From NCBI RefSeq assembly GCF_034661295.1, contig NZ_CP141062.1, positions 1 through 64,000 of the forward strand: DNA of 64,000 bases, given 5' to 3'. Origin of the DNA: Faecalibacter sp. LW9 (GTDB lineage: Bacteria; Bacteroidota; Bacteroidia; Flavobacteriales; Weeksellaceae). A program made the translations under genes and the position numbers. The notes under the pieces were generated by a model. The model was not told where the DNA came from. It saw nothing but the letters and a program-made list of their open reading frames with translations, and made no database searches. Numbering within the stretch: the first letter of the stretch is position 1; each line of letters starts with the position of its first letter. Below, one piece after another: positions 26,669-35,655 of the stretch.

Positions 26669-28231
26669 AAAAGAGGCTGTCTCAAAAGACAGTCTCTTTT
26701 TTTTTGTATTTTATCTGATGAATCTAATTTTGTAATTTAATAGTTCAAAATTGAATTAAATAAGCAAAAAATGTAAAAATGATGGTAAAATGAACTTTTT
26801 TCAGGTGATTTTCGCCATTTTCTTTAAGTTATGAGCAATAGCAAGTAAGCCGACTTCAATTTCGACTTTATCAACTCCTCTTAACATAAATCGTTTAAAG
26901 TTTTTGTTGTGTTTTATTTCGGCAAAAACTGGTTCAACATCGTGACATCTTTGTTTTCTGAGTTTGATACCTCTCACTGTATTGAGAAGTTTATATACTT
27001 TTTCTCTTATTTTAGCCAGTTTGGGATTGCTCTCTGAAGAAGTAATTTGTCCTGATTTTTGATCTTTTCTGAAGTAATTGTATTTTACGTAAGGTTTTAT
27101 CTTTTTTGATTTAAGCAAGTTATAATTTTCTTCTGAGCCATAGCCCGCATCGGCTACAAGCTCTTTTGGAGTTCTATGGTAATGCTGCTCAAAACCTGCT
27201 AAATGAGGTTTTAGAGTTTTTGTATCGGTTGGATTATGGTGAATAGAATAATGTAAAATATACTGTTTATTCGTGGAGATTTGCAGATTATAAGCGGGTT
27301 TTAGCTGACCATTTTTCATATGATCTTCTTTCATTCTCATAAATGTAGCATCTGTATCGGTCTTAGAGTAAGAATTTCTTTGTTGTAAAATCTCTTCTTG
27401 TTTTTTGTATTTTTCTAAATTCTTAGACCAATTTCTCTTTCCATAATTGAGCTTTTGACGAATCTTTGATGGGATTTTTTTATCTTTCAAAACTTCATTT
27501 ATCTTATCAATTGTTTGTGTGACTTTTTCAGAATCGATTTCTTTAAATTCAATATTTTCTGTGTTTTGAAGCTCTTCTTTTGCTACACTTTCTGCGTAAT
27601 TCCATAAGTCTTCTAACTGCTCAGAAATTCTAGCTTTGTGTTTTTTAATCGCTCTTCCCCAAACGAATGTATAGCGATTAGCGTTTGCCTCAATCTTAGT
27701 CCCATCAACAAAAGTGGTTGTTAAACTAACGATTCCTTCTTTTTCTAAAAGCAAGACTATTTGAGTGAATATAGATTTCAGTTTACCTTTTAATCGCTCG
27801 CTACGAAAGCGATTTATCGTATTATGGTCAGGACGATTCATTCCAGAAAGCCACATAAAATGAATATTTTCTTTCAGTGCTTGTTCTAGTTTACGGCTTG
27901 AATAAATATTACTTAGGTAGCCATAAATCAACACTTTCAGAAGCATTTTTGGGTGATAAGATGATGTTCCATATGGTTTATAGCTATTAATAAGATTTTT
28001 AATTGCTAAACCATCTATTATATTGGAAATAACTCTAACAGGATGCTTTTCTTCTATCAACTCCGATAAATTTGGAGGAAAAAGCAAATTTTCTTTGGGA
28101 TTGTAATCTTTAAAGACTATTTTCGAACTAGTATACACACAGCAATTTAATAAAATTGCACCAATTGGGAAAGCTTAGGCTTTCCTTTTTTCTTAAAAAA
28201 AAGCTGTCTCACTTTTGAGACAGCCTCTTTT
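26669..28231 (-). mobile_element. IS1182-family insertion sequence, copy 1
   Basis: An element of 1563 bp with perfect 20-bp terminal inverted repeats (AAAAGAGGCTGTCTCAAAAG at 26669-26688, its complement at 28212-28231) enclosing one transposase gene. A near-identical copy lies at 46203-47764 in the same orientation; the copies differ by one T in a homopolymer near the left end and a few substitutions. No clear target-site duplication is visible. The right end lies five bases after the stop codon of the S9 peptidase gene. Confidence 0.92.
26801..28138 (-). CDS. IS1182-family transposase, copy 1
   Basis: A 445-residue DDE transposase. The N-terminal DUF772-type domain has HPVRVISNIIDGL near 32 and SYHPKMLLKVLIYGYLSNIYSSRKLE near 60. 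The catalytic core has TTFVDGTKIEANANRY near 141 (first Asp), ELVADAGYGSEENY near 316 (second Asp) and a DVEPVFAEIKHNKNFKRFMLRG region near 399 (Glu). Compared with the second copy it differs at about five residues (for example His/Pro after IKK, Asp/Tyr in LEDLW, Val/Ala and Arg/Lys near 377-387). The frame is intact, so it is probably functional. Confidence 0.93.
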   Translation of the reverse strand: MYTSSKIVFKDYNPKENLLFPPNLSELIEEKHPVRVISNIIDGLAIKNLINSYKPYGTSSYHPKMLLKVLIYGYLSNIYSSRKLEQALKENIHFMWLSGMNRPDHNTINRFRSERLKGKLKSIFTQIVLLLEKEGIVSLTTTFVDGTKIEANANRYTFVWGRAIKKHKARISEQLEDLWNYAESVAKEELQNTENIEFKEIDSEKVTQTIDKINEVLKDKKIPSKIRQKLNYGKRNWSKNLEKYKKQEEILQQRNSYSKTDTDATFMRMKEDHMKNGQLKPAYNLQISTNKQYILHYSIHHNPTDTKTLKPHLAGFEQHYHRTPKELVADAGYGSEENYNLLKSKKIKPYVKYNYFRKDQKSGQITSSESNPKLAKIREKVYKLLNTVRGIKLRKQRCHDVEPVFAEIKHNKNFKRFMLRGVDKVEIEVGLLAIAHNLKKMAKIT

Positions 28232-28236
28232 AAGGT

Positions 28237-30117
28237 TTATAATGTTTCTTTTAACCATTTATAAAATTCAGTATGCCAAATCACCGAGTTTTGTGGTTTT
28301 AAAATCCAGTGATTTTCTTCTGGAAAGTAAATTAATCGGGATTTTATTCCTTTTAATTGTAAGACTTGGAAGGCTTCTTGTCCTTGTCCCATTGGTACAC
28401 GATAATCTTTCCCTCCTACATATACTAACATTGGCGTATTCCATTTGTTTAACAACGCAGGATTACTCGGGTCAAATTGTGTATAAGTTTTTTGCGCTGC
28501 TGCATTTTTTGTATCCCAATACGATCCACCAGCGTCCCAATCTGTAAAGAAAATTTCTTCAGTTGTTCCATACATGGATTTTAAATCAAATACACCATTG
28601 TGAGAGATAAATGATTTGAAACGACCTTCATGAATACCAGCTAAATAATACACTGAATAACCTCCGTAAGAAGCACCTACTGCTCCCAAACGATCTTTAT
28701 CTACATATGGTTCTTTCGCAATATCATCTATCGCTGCTAAATAATCTTTCATCACTTGTCCACCCCAATCTTTAGAAATTTGTTCGTTCCATTCTACTCC
28801 ATGTCCTGGCATTCCACGACGATTAGGTGCTATAACGATATATCCATTAGCTGCCATTAATTGAAAATTCCAACGTTGTGAATACGTTTGTGTTAAAGCA
28901 GATTGAGGACCACCTTGGCAATATAATAACGTTGGATATTTTTTGTTCGAATCAAAATCCGGTGGATAGATCACCCACGCTAACATATCTTTTCCATCTG
29001 TCGTTTTGATTGTACGTGCTTCAACTTTACTTTTTGTAATCGAATCAAATAAGGCTTTATTTTCATTCGTTAATTGGGTTAAAGCTCCCGTTTTTAAATC
29101 CACAGCATAGATTTCTGCAGCATGATTCATATCCGTTTTTGTTACAATGGCTTGATGACCAACAATCGCATATAATCCAGCAATATCAAATTGACCTTGA
29201 GTAATTTGTTTGATGATTGGAAGTTTCTTTGTCTTAAAATTTACATCCACCTCAAATAATTGAACTGTTCCTTTCACAGGAGCACTAAAATAAATTTTAG
29301 ACCCATCATTACTCCATTTATAGGTATTTACAGTTCCATCCCAATGCTTCGTTAAATTAATTTCAACATCCCCTTGTCGAACAATAATATCGTTTTTATC
29401 CGCCTCATAACCATCACGTTCCATTGATAAGAAAGCCAAATCACCTTTTACAGAAAAACTTGGTGTATTGTCATACCCCATTTTTCCTTCCGTTAAGTTC
29501 TTTGTTGTTTTGGTTTGAATATTATATTCATAGATATCGGTATTGGTACTAGTAGCATAGGCCTTTCCAAATTTCTTTTTAGAAACGTATAAAACTTTTT
29601 GACCATCTGGAGACCAAACATATTCATTTACCGAATAAGGTTCATCTTTTAGGACATCAATTTTTTCTTGAGAAGCAGTTGTAACAAATAAATGTTCATA
29701 TTTCCCATCATTCCATGTATCCCAATGTCTATAGTTTAATTCATTATAGATTTGTACATTGGATTGATCCATTTCTGGATAATAATCCGTCCCAAAAACT
29801 TTCTGCAGTTGAACCTTTTCTGTTTCTGCCTTTAAGTTAGTCTTTGGTGCTATAGATTGATCTTCTAATAAATCCTTATAATTTTCAATTTCTGAAATTT
29901 TACCTCCCGCCAACGAAATCATATAGGTTTTAGAAGTATCTTTTTGTGTCTTTACATCCGTAGAAGTAACTTTATAAATGACATTTTTTTTATCCTTTGT
30001 TACGCCGATTGGTGAAACTTTTTTGACTTGCCATAACAATTCTGGCGACATTACTTTTTGAGCCATTGCAGAAGTTGATAATAATAAACTTGCTACTATA
30101 ATAGAGAATCTGTTCAT
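28237..30117 (-). CDS. S9-family prolyl oligopeptidase-like peptidase
   Basis: A 626-residue exported serine peptidase with signal peptide (to SAMAQ near 20). An N-terminal beta-propeller-like region spans about 25-370 and an alpha/beta hydrolase domain 380-626. The nucleophile is in GASYGGYS near 489, the Asp in GGKDYRVP near 575 and the His in EENHWILKP near 606. Such enzymes are usually dipeptidyl- or acylaminoacyl-peptidases acting on peptides in the periplasm. An insertion element begins five bases after its stop codon, so its native terminator was probably displaced. Confidence 0.93.
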   Translation of the reverse strand: MNRFSIIVASLLLSTSAMAQKVMSPELLWQVKKVSPIGVTKDKKNVIYKVTSTDVKTQKDTSKTYMISLAGGKISEIENYKDLLEDQSIAPKTNLKAETEKVQLQKVFGTDYYPEMDQSNVQIYNELNYRHWDTWNDGKYEHLFVTTASQEKIDVLKDEPYSVNEYVWSPDGQKVLYVSKKKFGKAYATSTNTDIYEYNIQTKTTKNLTEGKMGYDNTPSFSVKGDLAFLSMERDGYEADKNDIIVRQGDVEINLTKHWDGTVNTYKWSNDGSKIYFSAPVKGTVQLFEVDVNFKTKKLPIIKQITQGQFDIAGLYAIVGHQAIVTKTDMNHAAEIYAVDLKTGALTQLTNENKALFDSITKSKVEARTIKTTDGKDMLAWVIYPPDFDSNKKYPTLLYCQGGPQSALTQTYSQRWNFQLMAANGYIVIAPNRRGMPGHGVEWNEQISKDWGGQVMKDYLAAIDDIAKEPYVDKDRLGAVGASYGGYSVYYLAGIHEGRFKSFISHNGVFDLKSMYGTTEEIFFTDWDAGGSYWDTKNAAAQKTYTQFDPSNPALLNKWNTPMLVYVGGKDYRVPMGQGQEAFQVLQLKGIKSRLIYFPEENHWILKPQNSVIWHTEFYKWLKETL

Positions 30118-30187
30118 TGTTAATTCGAAATACTTTCTAGTAAAAGTAATTAACTTTTATGATTTGACCATTTATTACAACAAAAAA

Positions 30188-30223
30188 AGCCATTACTTTT
30201 TACGGAAATGAAAAGTAATGGCT
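30188..30223 (-). terminator. Intrinsic terminator of the barrel-protein gene
   Basis: A 13-bp perfect stem, AGCCATTACTTTT with AAAAGTAATGGCT, followed on the minus strand by a T7 run. It lies downstream of the gene at 30294-31130. Confidence 0.9.
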
Positions 30224-30293
30224 TAGTCAAAAATATTAACATCTAATCGATATTATAAATATAGTGTAAAATTTACACTAAAAAAATTTTTGA

Positions 30294-31130
30294 TTAGAAA
30301 TTAATTTGTTTTTTGGGTCTAAACATTGGAATAATTGCTCCAAAAACGATATTTTGTTGAGAGTAGAAAAAATCTTGTTGGGCCTTATCCGAAGGAGAAT
30401 GTGTGGTACGGATATCATCCATATTAATATAACCACCTTTTAATTCAGCTTGAATAAAGAAATAATCCCAAAATGTAAAGTTAATTCCTACCATGGCTCC
30501 TACACCAAAACCAGATAAATGGAATTCATCATGGCGAGGTTGTCCCATTAAAGTTGTATTGGTTTTAGGATATAAAATACCACCTCCGATACCTTCAGTT
30601 AAATTCACATCAATACCTTTTCCATTTTTTGAAATTGGTAAACGCAATAGATTATCAAAACGGCGAACTTCAATATTGGCATAATTTAATCCATCGGTAT
30701 GTTCAAACATTAAGAAATCTTCCGTTAATTCCATCGGATGATTTTGATAATTTCCATCAAAATCAGATCCATTAGCAATTGATCCATTCATGTTTGCAAT
30801 TTGATTTTGATCCATTACATATTTCATATGATCAATACCAAATGACACATTCCAATTATCATGAAAGAAATAGCCTAATCGAAAATTATATTGTGGAATA
30901 GTCATTTCAACAGGATTGAAATATTTAATTCCAAAATCTGATTGACGATCATGGGCCACAACATTATCTAATGTAAAATCATAGTTATCTCCCTTAAAAC
31001 GGATGTCCGATTTCGTATATTGCGCATTGTTCCATCCCCAATACACATAGAATTTTCCTTTATTCTCCTTCCCTTGACCAAATGCTAAAACACTGATCAT
31101 TGTCGCTAAAAGTGCAATATATGTTTTCAA
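30294..31130 (-). CDS. Probable outer-membrane beta-barrel protein
   Basis: A 278-residue exported protein with signal peptide (MKTYIALLATMISVLAFGQ). It has regular amphipathic strands with aromatic girdle residues (KFYVYWGWNNAQY, YNFRLGYFFHDNWNVSFGIDHMKYV, IQAELKGGYINMDDI), consistent with a small outer-membrane barrel. I do not recognise a specific family. It stands alone between two terminators and its role is unknown. The length and strand pattern suggest 8-10 strands. Confidence 0.65.
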   Translation of the reverse strand: MKTYIALLATMISVLAFGQGKENKGKFYVYWGWNNAQYTKSDIRFKGDNYDFTLDNVVAHDRQSDFGIKYFNPVEMTIPQYNFRLGYFFHDNWNVSFGIDHMKYVMDQNQIANMNGSIANGSDFDGNYQNHPMELTEDFLMFEHTDGLNYANIEVRRFDNLLRLPISKNGKGIDVNLTEGIGGGILYPKTNTTLMGQPRHDEFHLSGFGVGAMVGINFTFWDYFFIQAELKGGYINMDDIRTTHSPSDKAQQDFFYSQQNIVFGAIIPMFRPKKQINF

Positions 31131-31333
31131 TTCCTAAATTTTTCTGCAAAAATACCCCAAATCCTATGTTTATTCTATTGATTTATGATAATGTTTGTCA
31201 TATTTATGAAAATTTTTACTGATTTAAAATACAGGCTTTTACTCTTTTAAATAAGCCGAAAAAGATAAATTTAACCTTATTTTAGGGATTTTTTATTTTG
31301 TTTTTACACCTAAAACTTTATTTTTGCCATGCA

Positions 31334-31708
31334 ATGAATTTAAAACTAGGTAAACATATCTACAGTATTTTCTTTTCTCTGATATTGATCTTTTCGATGA
31401 ATTTCAGAGGATACGCTGGGTATGTCGATTACTTAGATAAAATGGAAAAGAATTGTATTGAAGCTGAATTATCACAAGATGACGAAGATGAAAATAACAA
31501 TTACTATTCGAATACAAATTCATCTGAAGAAAATGAAACACAAGGATCAAATATGTTTGAAATCCTTGAAAAGCTGAACACTGATGTCAAATATTCTTTT
31601 AGTTTCTCTGACTTATATCAAAAGTCAAATAAAAAAGAGTTCTTTCACCTTGACTTATACTCACTGTTAAAAGTGAGTCTTTCTACTCCACCTCCTGAGT
31701 TTATTTAA
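31334..31708 (+). CDS. Small exported or membrane-anchored protein before sulP
   Basis: A 124-residue protein of no recognised family from the ATG at 31334 (MNLKLGKHIYS); an in-frame ATG at 31298 would add 12 residues. It has one hydrophobic segment (about residues 9-28) that could be a signal peptide or anchor. A Ser/Asn/Glu-rich acidic stretch (about 50-75) follows, then a helical part ending STPPPEFI. It lies 101 bases before the SulP transporter on the same strand. A link to transport is possible only by position. Confidence 0.5.
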   Translation: MNLKLGKHIYSIFFSLILIFSMNFRGYAGYVDYLDKMEKNCIEAELSQDDEDENNNYYSNTNSSEENETQGSNMFEILEKLNTDVKYSFSFSDLYQKSNKKEFFHLDLYSLLKVSLSTPPPEFI

Positions 31709-31809
31709 AATTTCGTAGACGAATATTTAACGCATTCTTTCCATTTATTGGTTTAGAACAGGTTAAGCTATTTCAAACATTTTAATTTTAAATAATCTAA
31801 TTCATTTTT

Positions 31810-33363
31810 ATGGATCTTTTTAAAAACTGGAAAAAAGACATACCAGCGAGTATTGTTGTTTTTTTCGTTGCACTACCATTGTGCCTTGGTGTGGCATTAG
31901 CAAGTGGTGCGCCAGTATTTTCTGGAATTATTGCTGGTATCATTGGAGGTATTGTTATTGGTTTTATTTCTAAATCACCAATTGGAGTATCTGGACCCGC
32001 AGCTGGTCTTGTCGTTATCGTATTAAATGCGATTACGGACCTAGGAGCGTACGAATTATTTTTAGTGGCTGTAGTTATATCAGGAATTATCCAAATTATA
32101 TTAGGAATACTTAAAGCAGGTGTCATTGGATATTACTTTCCTTCTTCCGTTATTAAAGGAATGTTATGTGCCATTGGAATCTCAATCTTCTTAAAACAAA
32201 TTCCTTTAGCCTTAGGTTACAACGGAACATTTGAGCCTTTTAATGCAGTAAGTTATGATCTTACTAAAATCACAACGGGTGCAATTGTGATTACAATTAT
32301 CTCCTTATTTATTTTAATTGTTTGGGATAATATCTTAGGAAAAAAATCATCATTCTTTAAATTACTGCCTGGATCACTGGTTGCAGTATTGGTTGGGATT
32401 GCCTATCAAGTAACAGTGGGAGGATCAAACAGTGATGTCTTCTCAATCGACCATAATTTATTGGTAAAAGTGCCAGTTCCCGAATCAGTAACTGATTTTA
32501 TCGGACAATTTATTTTACCTGATTTTGCTAGTGGTTTAACCAATCCATTGGTTTGGCAAGTAGCTATAACAATTGCAATTGTTGGTTCCTTAGAAACATT
32601 ATTATCGGTAGAAGCTACGGATAAATTAGACCCTTTAAAACGACAAACACCTACCAACCGTGAGTTAATGGCTCAGGGAATTGGTAATTCTTTATCAGGT
32701 TTAATCGGAGGATTACCTGTTACTCAAGTAATTGTACGTTCATCTGCTAATGCAATGAGTGGAGGTTTATCTAAACTTTCTACAATCTTACATGGTGTAT
32801 TATTATTAGTGAGTGTTATTTCTATTCCAATGTTTTTAAATTTAATTCCAAATGCCGTACTAGCATCGATTTTACTAGTCATTGGATATAAACTAGGGAA
32901 TCCAAAACAATTCCTGGATATGAAAAAACTTGGAAAAGATCAATTAATCCCTTTCGCAGTAACTGTTATTGCCATTTTAGCTACAGATTTACTAAAAGGA
33001 ATCATTATCGGTCTTATTGTTGGGGTAGTTGTTTCATTGATCAAATCATACAATAACTCACACGTAATGCTAGTGAAAGAAGGAAATGTTTTTCACATGA
33101 ATTTTGCAGAAGAGGTTACTTTTGTTAACCGTGGAGCTATTGTTAAAGAATTAGATGGACTTGAACCAGGTTCTTTCTTGGAGTTAGATGTTCGAAAAAC
33201 GAAAATTTTAGATTACGATATTATCGAATATCTGGACGAATTTAAAGTCAAAGCAAAAAACAATAATATCAACATCCGATTAATTTCTGAACGAGGAACA
33301 GTCGACAATCCTCTATCATTTAGAGAATTCTTTGGTTACACTATTGTATCGGGAGCACACTAA
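31810..33363 (+). CDS. SulP/SLC26-family anion transporter
   Basis: A 517-residue inner-membrane transporter with 12-14 membrane helices. The SulP signature region near the start is ASIVVFFVALPLCLGVALASG, and the conserved core SPIGVSGPAAGLVVIV lies near 60. A C-terminal cytosolic STAS domain (about 430-517) contains FLELDVRKTKILDYD. Some relatives carry bicarbonate (BicA type), others sulfate. The beta-carbonic anhydrase gene 34 bases downstream makes bicarbonate the more likely substrate here; that is inference from context. Confidence 0.9.
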   Translation: MDLFKNWKKDIPASIVVFFVALPLCLGVALASGAPVFSGIIAGIIGGIVIGFISKSPIGVSGPAAGLVVIVLNAITDLGAYELFLVAVVISGIIQIILGILKAGVIGYYFPSSVIKGMLCAIGISIFLKQIPLALGYNGTFEPFNAVSYDLTKITTGAIVITIISLFILIVWDNILGKKSSFFKLLPGSLVAVLVGIAYQVTVGGSNSDVFSIDHNLLVKVPVPESVTDFIGQFILPDFASGLTNPLVWQVAITIAIVGSLETLLSVEATDKLDPLKRQTPTNRELMAQGIGNSLSGLIGGLPVTQVIVRSSANAMSGGLSKLSTILHGVLLLVSVISIPMFLNLIPNAVLASILLVIGYKLGNPKQFLDMKKLGKDQLIPFAVTVIAILATDLLKGIIIGLIVGVVVSLIKSYNNSHVMLVKEGNVFHMNFAEEVTFVNRGAIVKELDGLEPGSFLELDVRKTKILDYDIIEYLDEFKVKAKNNNINIRLISERGTVDNPLSFREFFGYTIVSGAH

Positions 33364-33397
33364 AACAAACTTCAAGTATTAAATTTTAAATTAAAAA

Positions 33398-34039
33398 ATG
33401 ACAAACGAATATTACAAACAAATATTAGATAACAATAAAGCATGGGTTGAATCAAAATTAGGTCTAGACCCTGATTTCTTTAACAAATTAGCAGAAGGTC
33501 AGCAACCACCATTATTATGGATTGGATGTGCCGATAGCCGTGTTCCGGCAAACGAAATTATCGGTGCTCAACCAGGTGAAGTTTTCGTACATCGTAATAT
33601 TGCCAATATGGTTGTACATACAGACATGAACATGTTATCGGTTTTAGATTACGCAGTTAATGTTTTAAAGGTTAAAGATATTATCGTTTGTGGACACTAC
33701 GGATGTGGTGGAGTTAAAACAGCCATGGGAAATGCTTCTGTAGGTTTAATTGACAACTGGTTACGTCACATTAAAGATACATACCGTTTCAACAAAGCTG
33801 AATTAGATGCAATCGAAGATGAAAATGAAAAATTCAATCGTTTTGTTGAAATTAACGCCATGGAACAAGTTTTAAACTTAGCAAAAACTTCAATCGTTCA
33901 AAACGCTTGGGCAAACGGTCAAGAATTACACTTACACGGATGGGTTTACGGAATTGGAACTGGTCTAGTCAATGACCTTGAAGTTTCGTTAAATTCTAAT
34001 GATGACTTAGACAAAGTTTTCCAATTGGATATTAAATAA
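33398..34039 (+). CDS. can: Beta-class carbonic anhydrase
   Basis: Zinc enzyme interconverting carbon dioxide and bicarbonate in the cytosol. The 213 residues include the zinc ligands and catalytic dyad: GCADSRVPANEI near 44-55 (Cys, Asp, Arg) and CGHYGCGG near 101-108 (His and second Cys). The length and the HGWVYGIGTG segment near 180 match the E. coli Can subgroup. It directly follows a SulP transporter, so the pair probably acts in bicarbonate supply. It ends at a palindromic terminator. Confidence 0.96.
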   Translation: MTNEYYKQILDNNKAWVESKLGLDPDFFNKLAEGQQPPLLWIGCADSRVPANEIIGAQPGEVFVHRNIANMVVHTDMNMLSVLDYAVNVLKVKDIIVCGHYGCGGVKTAMGNASVGLIDNWLRHIKDTYRFNKAELDAIEDENEKFNRFVEINAMEQVLNLAKTSIVQNAWANGQELHLHGWVYGIGTGLVNDLEVSLNSNDDLDKVFQLDIK

Positions 34040-34069
34040 TTCTTTTCATAAAGATTTTTATAAATGGAT

Positions 34070-34095
34070 AAAGCCACTTCTTAAGAAGTGGCTTT
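34070..34095. terminator. Perfect palindromic terminator between can and the HSDR_N gene
   Basis: AAAGCCACTTC TTAA GAAGTGGCTTT is a perfect palindrome with a T run. It serves both convergent genes; the stop codon of the minus-strand gene (34081-34083) lies inside it. Confidence 0.88.
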
Positions 34096-34545
34096 TTTAT
34101 GTTTGGGTAATTCTTTTAGAAACTGATAGCGTTTTTGCTCATAATCCATCATACAATAATAATGAAGCAATCCATTCGAAACCATTAGAAATTGACTTCC
34201 TATCTTTCCATTGTAACGAGCTATTTGATCAAATGTTTGCTGCGTTATCTGAACCGATGGACGTTTACATTCCACCATGATATATGGTTTCGCTTGACGA
34301 TAAACCACTATATCTGCTCGTTTACGCATTCCGGTTTGGTTCACAGGTACTTCCAATGCAATACTGCTCTGTGAATAGCCCAACGTATCGATTAAGAAAA
34401 AAATAATATGTTGTCTTACCCATTCTTCTGGCGTATAAACCATCCAAGATTTTCGAATTCTACAAAAGATATAAGTGGTTTCTTGGTCTTTTTTCAATCG
34501 AATTTGGTAATTTGCCGGAAAATTTAACTGAGTTAATTCTGTCAT
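34081..34545 (-). CDS. HSDR_N-type PD-(D/E)xK nuclease-fold protein
   Basis: A 154-residue stand-alone protein matching the N-terminal nuclease domain of type I restriction R subunits (HSDR_N_2). The catalytic core is MRKRADIVVYRQAKPYIMVECKRPSV (about 80-105), with Asp and the ExK motif in place. No helicase, HsdM or HsdS gene is near, so it is not a restriction system. It starts three bases from the divergent holA gene, an arrangement I recall from other Bacteroidota, which may mean a role linked to replication or repair. Confidence 0.82.
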   Translation of the reverse strand: MTELTQLNFPANYQIRLKKDQETTYIFCRIRKSWMVYTPEEWVRQHIIFFLIDTLGYSQSSIALEVPVNQTGMRKRADIVVYRQAKPYIMVECKRPSVQITQQTFDQIARYNGKIGSQFLMVSNGLLHYYCMMDYEQKRYQFLKELPKHKKATS

Positions 34546-34548
34546 AGT

Positions 34549-35559
34549 ATGAGTGCTGTAGAATCTTTGATCAAAGATATAAAAAACAAAAAGTTTTTAC
34601 CGATCTACTTTCTTGCAGGAGAAGAACCTTTTTTCATCGACCAAATCACAGACGCTTTAGAGGCGAATGTCTTAACGGAAGAGGAAAAAGGATTTAATCA
34701 AACCATTGTATATGGTCAAGACGTAGAAATGAACCAAGTCGTTGGAATTGCTAAACAATATCCAATGGGTGCTGACAAAGCTTTTGTTTTGGTCAAAGAA
34801 GCCCAACATTTAACGAAATCCATCGAAGATTTGGATGCTTATGCGAATCAAATACAAGATTCAACTGTATTGGTCTTTAACTATAAAGGAAAAAAATTAG
34901 ATAAACGAACAAAAATTTACAAAACATTAAATTCAAAAGGCTACTACTTTGAATTTAAACCTTTATACGCCAATGAAATTCCAACATTCATTGACGAAAG
35001 AATTAAAGCTAACCAACAATCCATTGATCCAAAAGCGAAATTTCTATTAGCAGAGTATGTTGGTTCTGATTTATCTCGTTTATCCAATGAATTAGAAAAA
35101 TTAAAAACAATTGTTGGAGTCACAAAGACAGTTACTGTTGATGATATCGAAAAACATATCGGAATCAGTAAAGAATACAACAATTTCGAACTTCGTTCAG
35201 CCATAGAAACTCGAAATATCGAAAAAGCATTTAAAATTATTAAATACTTTGAAAAGAATCCAAAAGATAACCCGATGGTGGTAACGATGACGGTCATCTA
35301 TTCGCTTTTCACCAATATTATTCAATATCATATTATCGCCGACAAATCGAAAGCGAATGTGGCTAAAGAAATTGGAATCAATCCTTTCTTCGTACAAGAT
35401 TTAGTGACTGCAGCAAATAATTATCCCTTGAAGAAAGCAACCCGTATTATTTCTTTGATTCGAGAATATGATATGAAAAGTAAAGGCGTAAACTCATCAG
35501 GAAATGTTACATCATCAGAATTAATGGTTGAACTTATTTATAAAATCATCAACTTTTAA
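34549..35559 (+). CDS. holA: DNA polymerase III subunit delta
   Basis: Clamp-loader delta subunit that opens the sliding clamp. Its 336 residues are normal for the family. The opening IKDIKNKKFLPIYFLAGEEPFFIDQITDAL is typical, with a degenerate AAA+ domain lacking a functional P-loop and a helical C-terminal collar (about 220-336). It starts three bases from the divergent HSDR_N gene, so the two starts share a compact promoter region overlapping both reading frames. Confidence 0.93.
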   Translation: MSAVESLIKDIKNKKFLPIYFLAGEEPFFIDQITDALEANVLTEEEKGFNQTIVYGQDVEMNQVVGIAKQYPMGADKAFVLVKEAQHLTKSIEDLDAYANQIQDSTVLVFNYKGKKLDKRTKIYKTLNSKGYYFEFKPLYANEIPTFIDERIKANQQSIDPKAKFLLAEYVGSDLSRLSNELEKLKTIVGVTKTVTVDDIEKHIGISKEYNNFELRSAIETRNIEKAFKIIKYFEKNPKDNPMVVTMTVIYSLFTNIIQYHIIADKSKANVAKEIGINPFFVQDLVTAANNYPLKKATRIISLIREYDMKSKGVNSSGNVTSSELMVELIYKIINF

Positions 35560-35655
35560 AATCAATTAGAAGAATCCTTCGATTACAAATAACGATATAC
35601 ATTTTTAGTAATTAAATAGGATATCACTTAAATTTGTCAAAAATAAAAAATCAAT

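Noticed and set aside
34081-34545. Type I restriction system
   Set aside because: Only the N-terminal nuclease-type domain is present; no helicase, HsdM or HsdS nearby.
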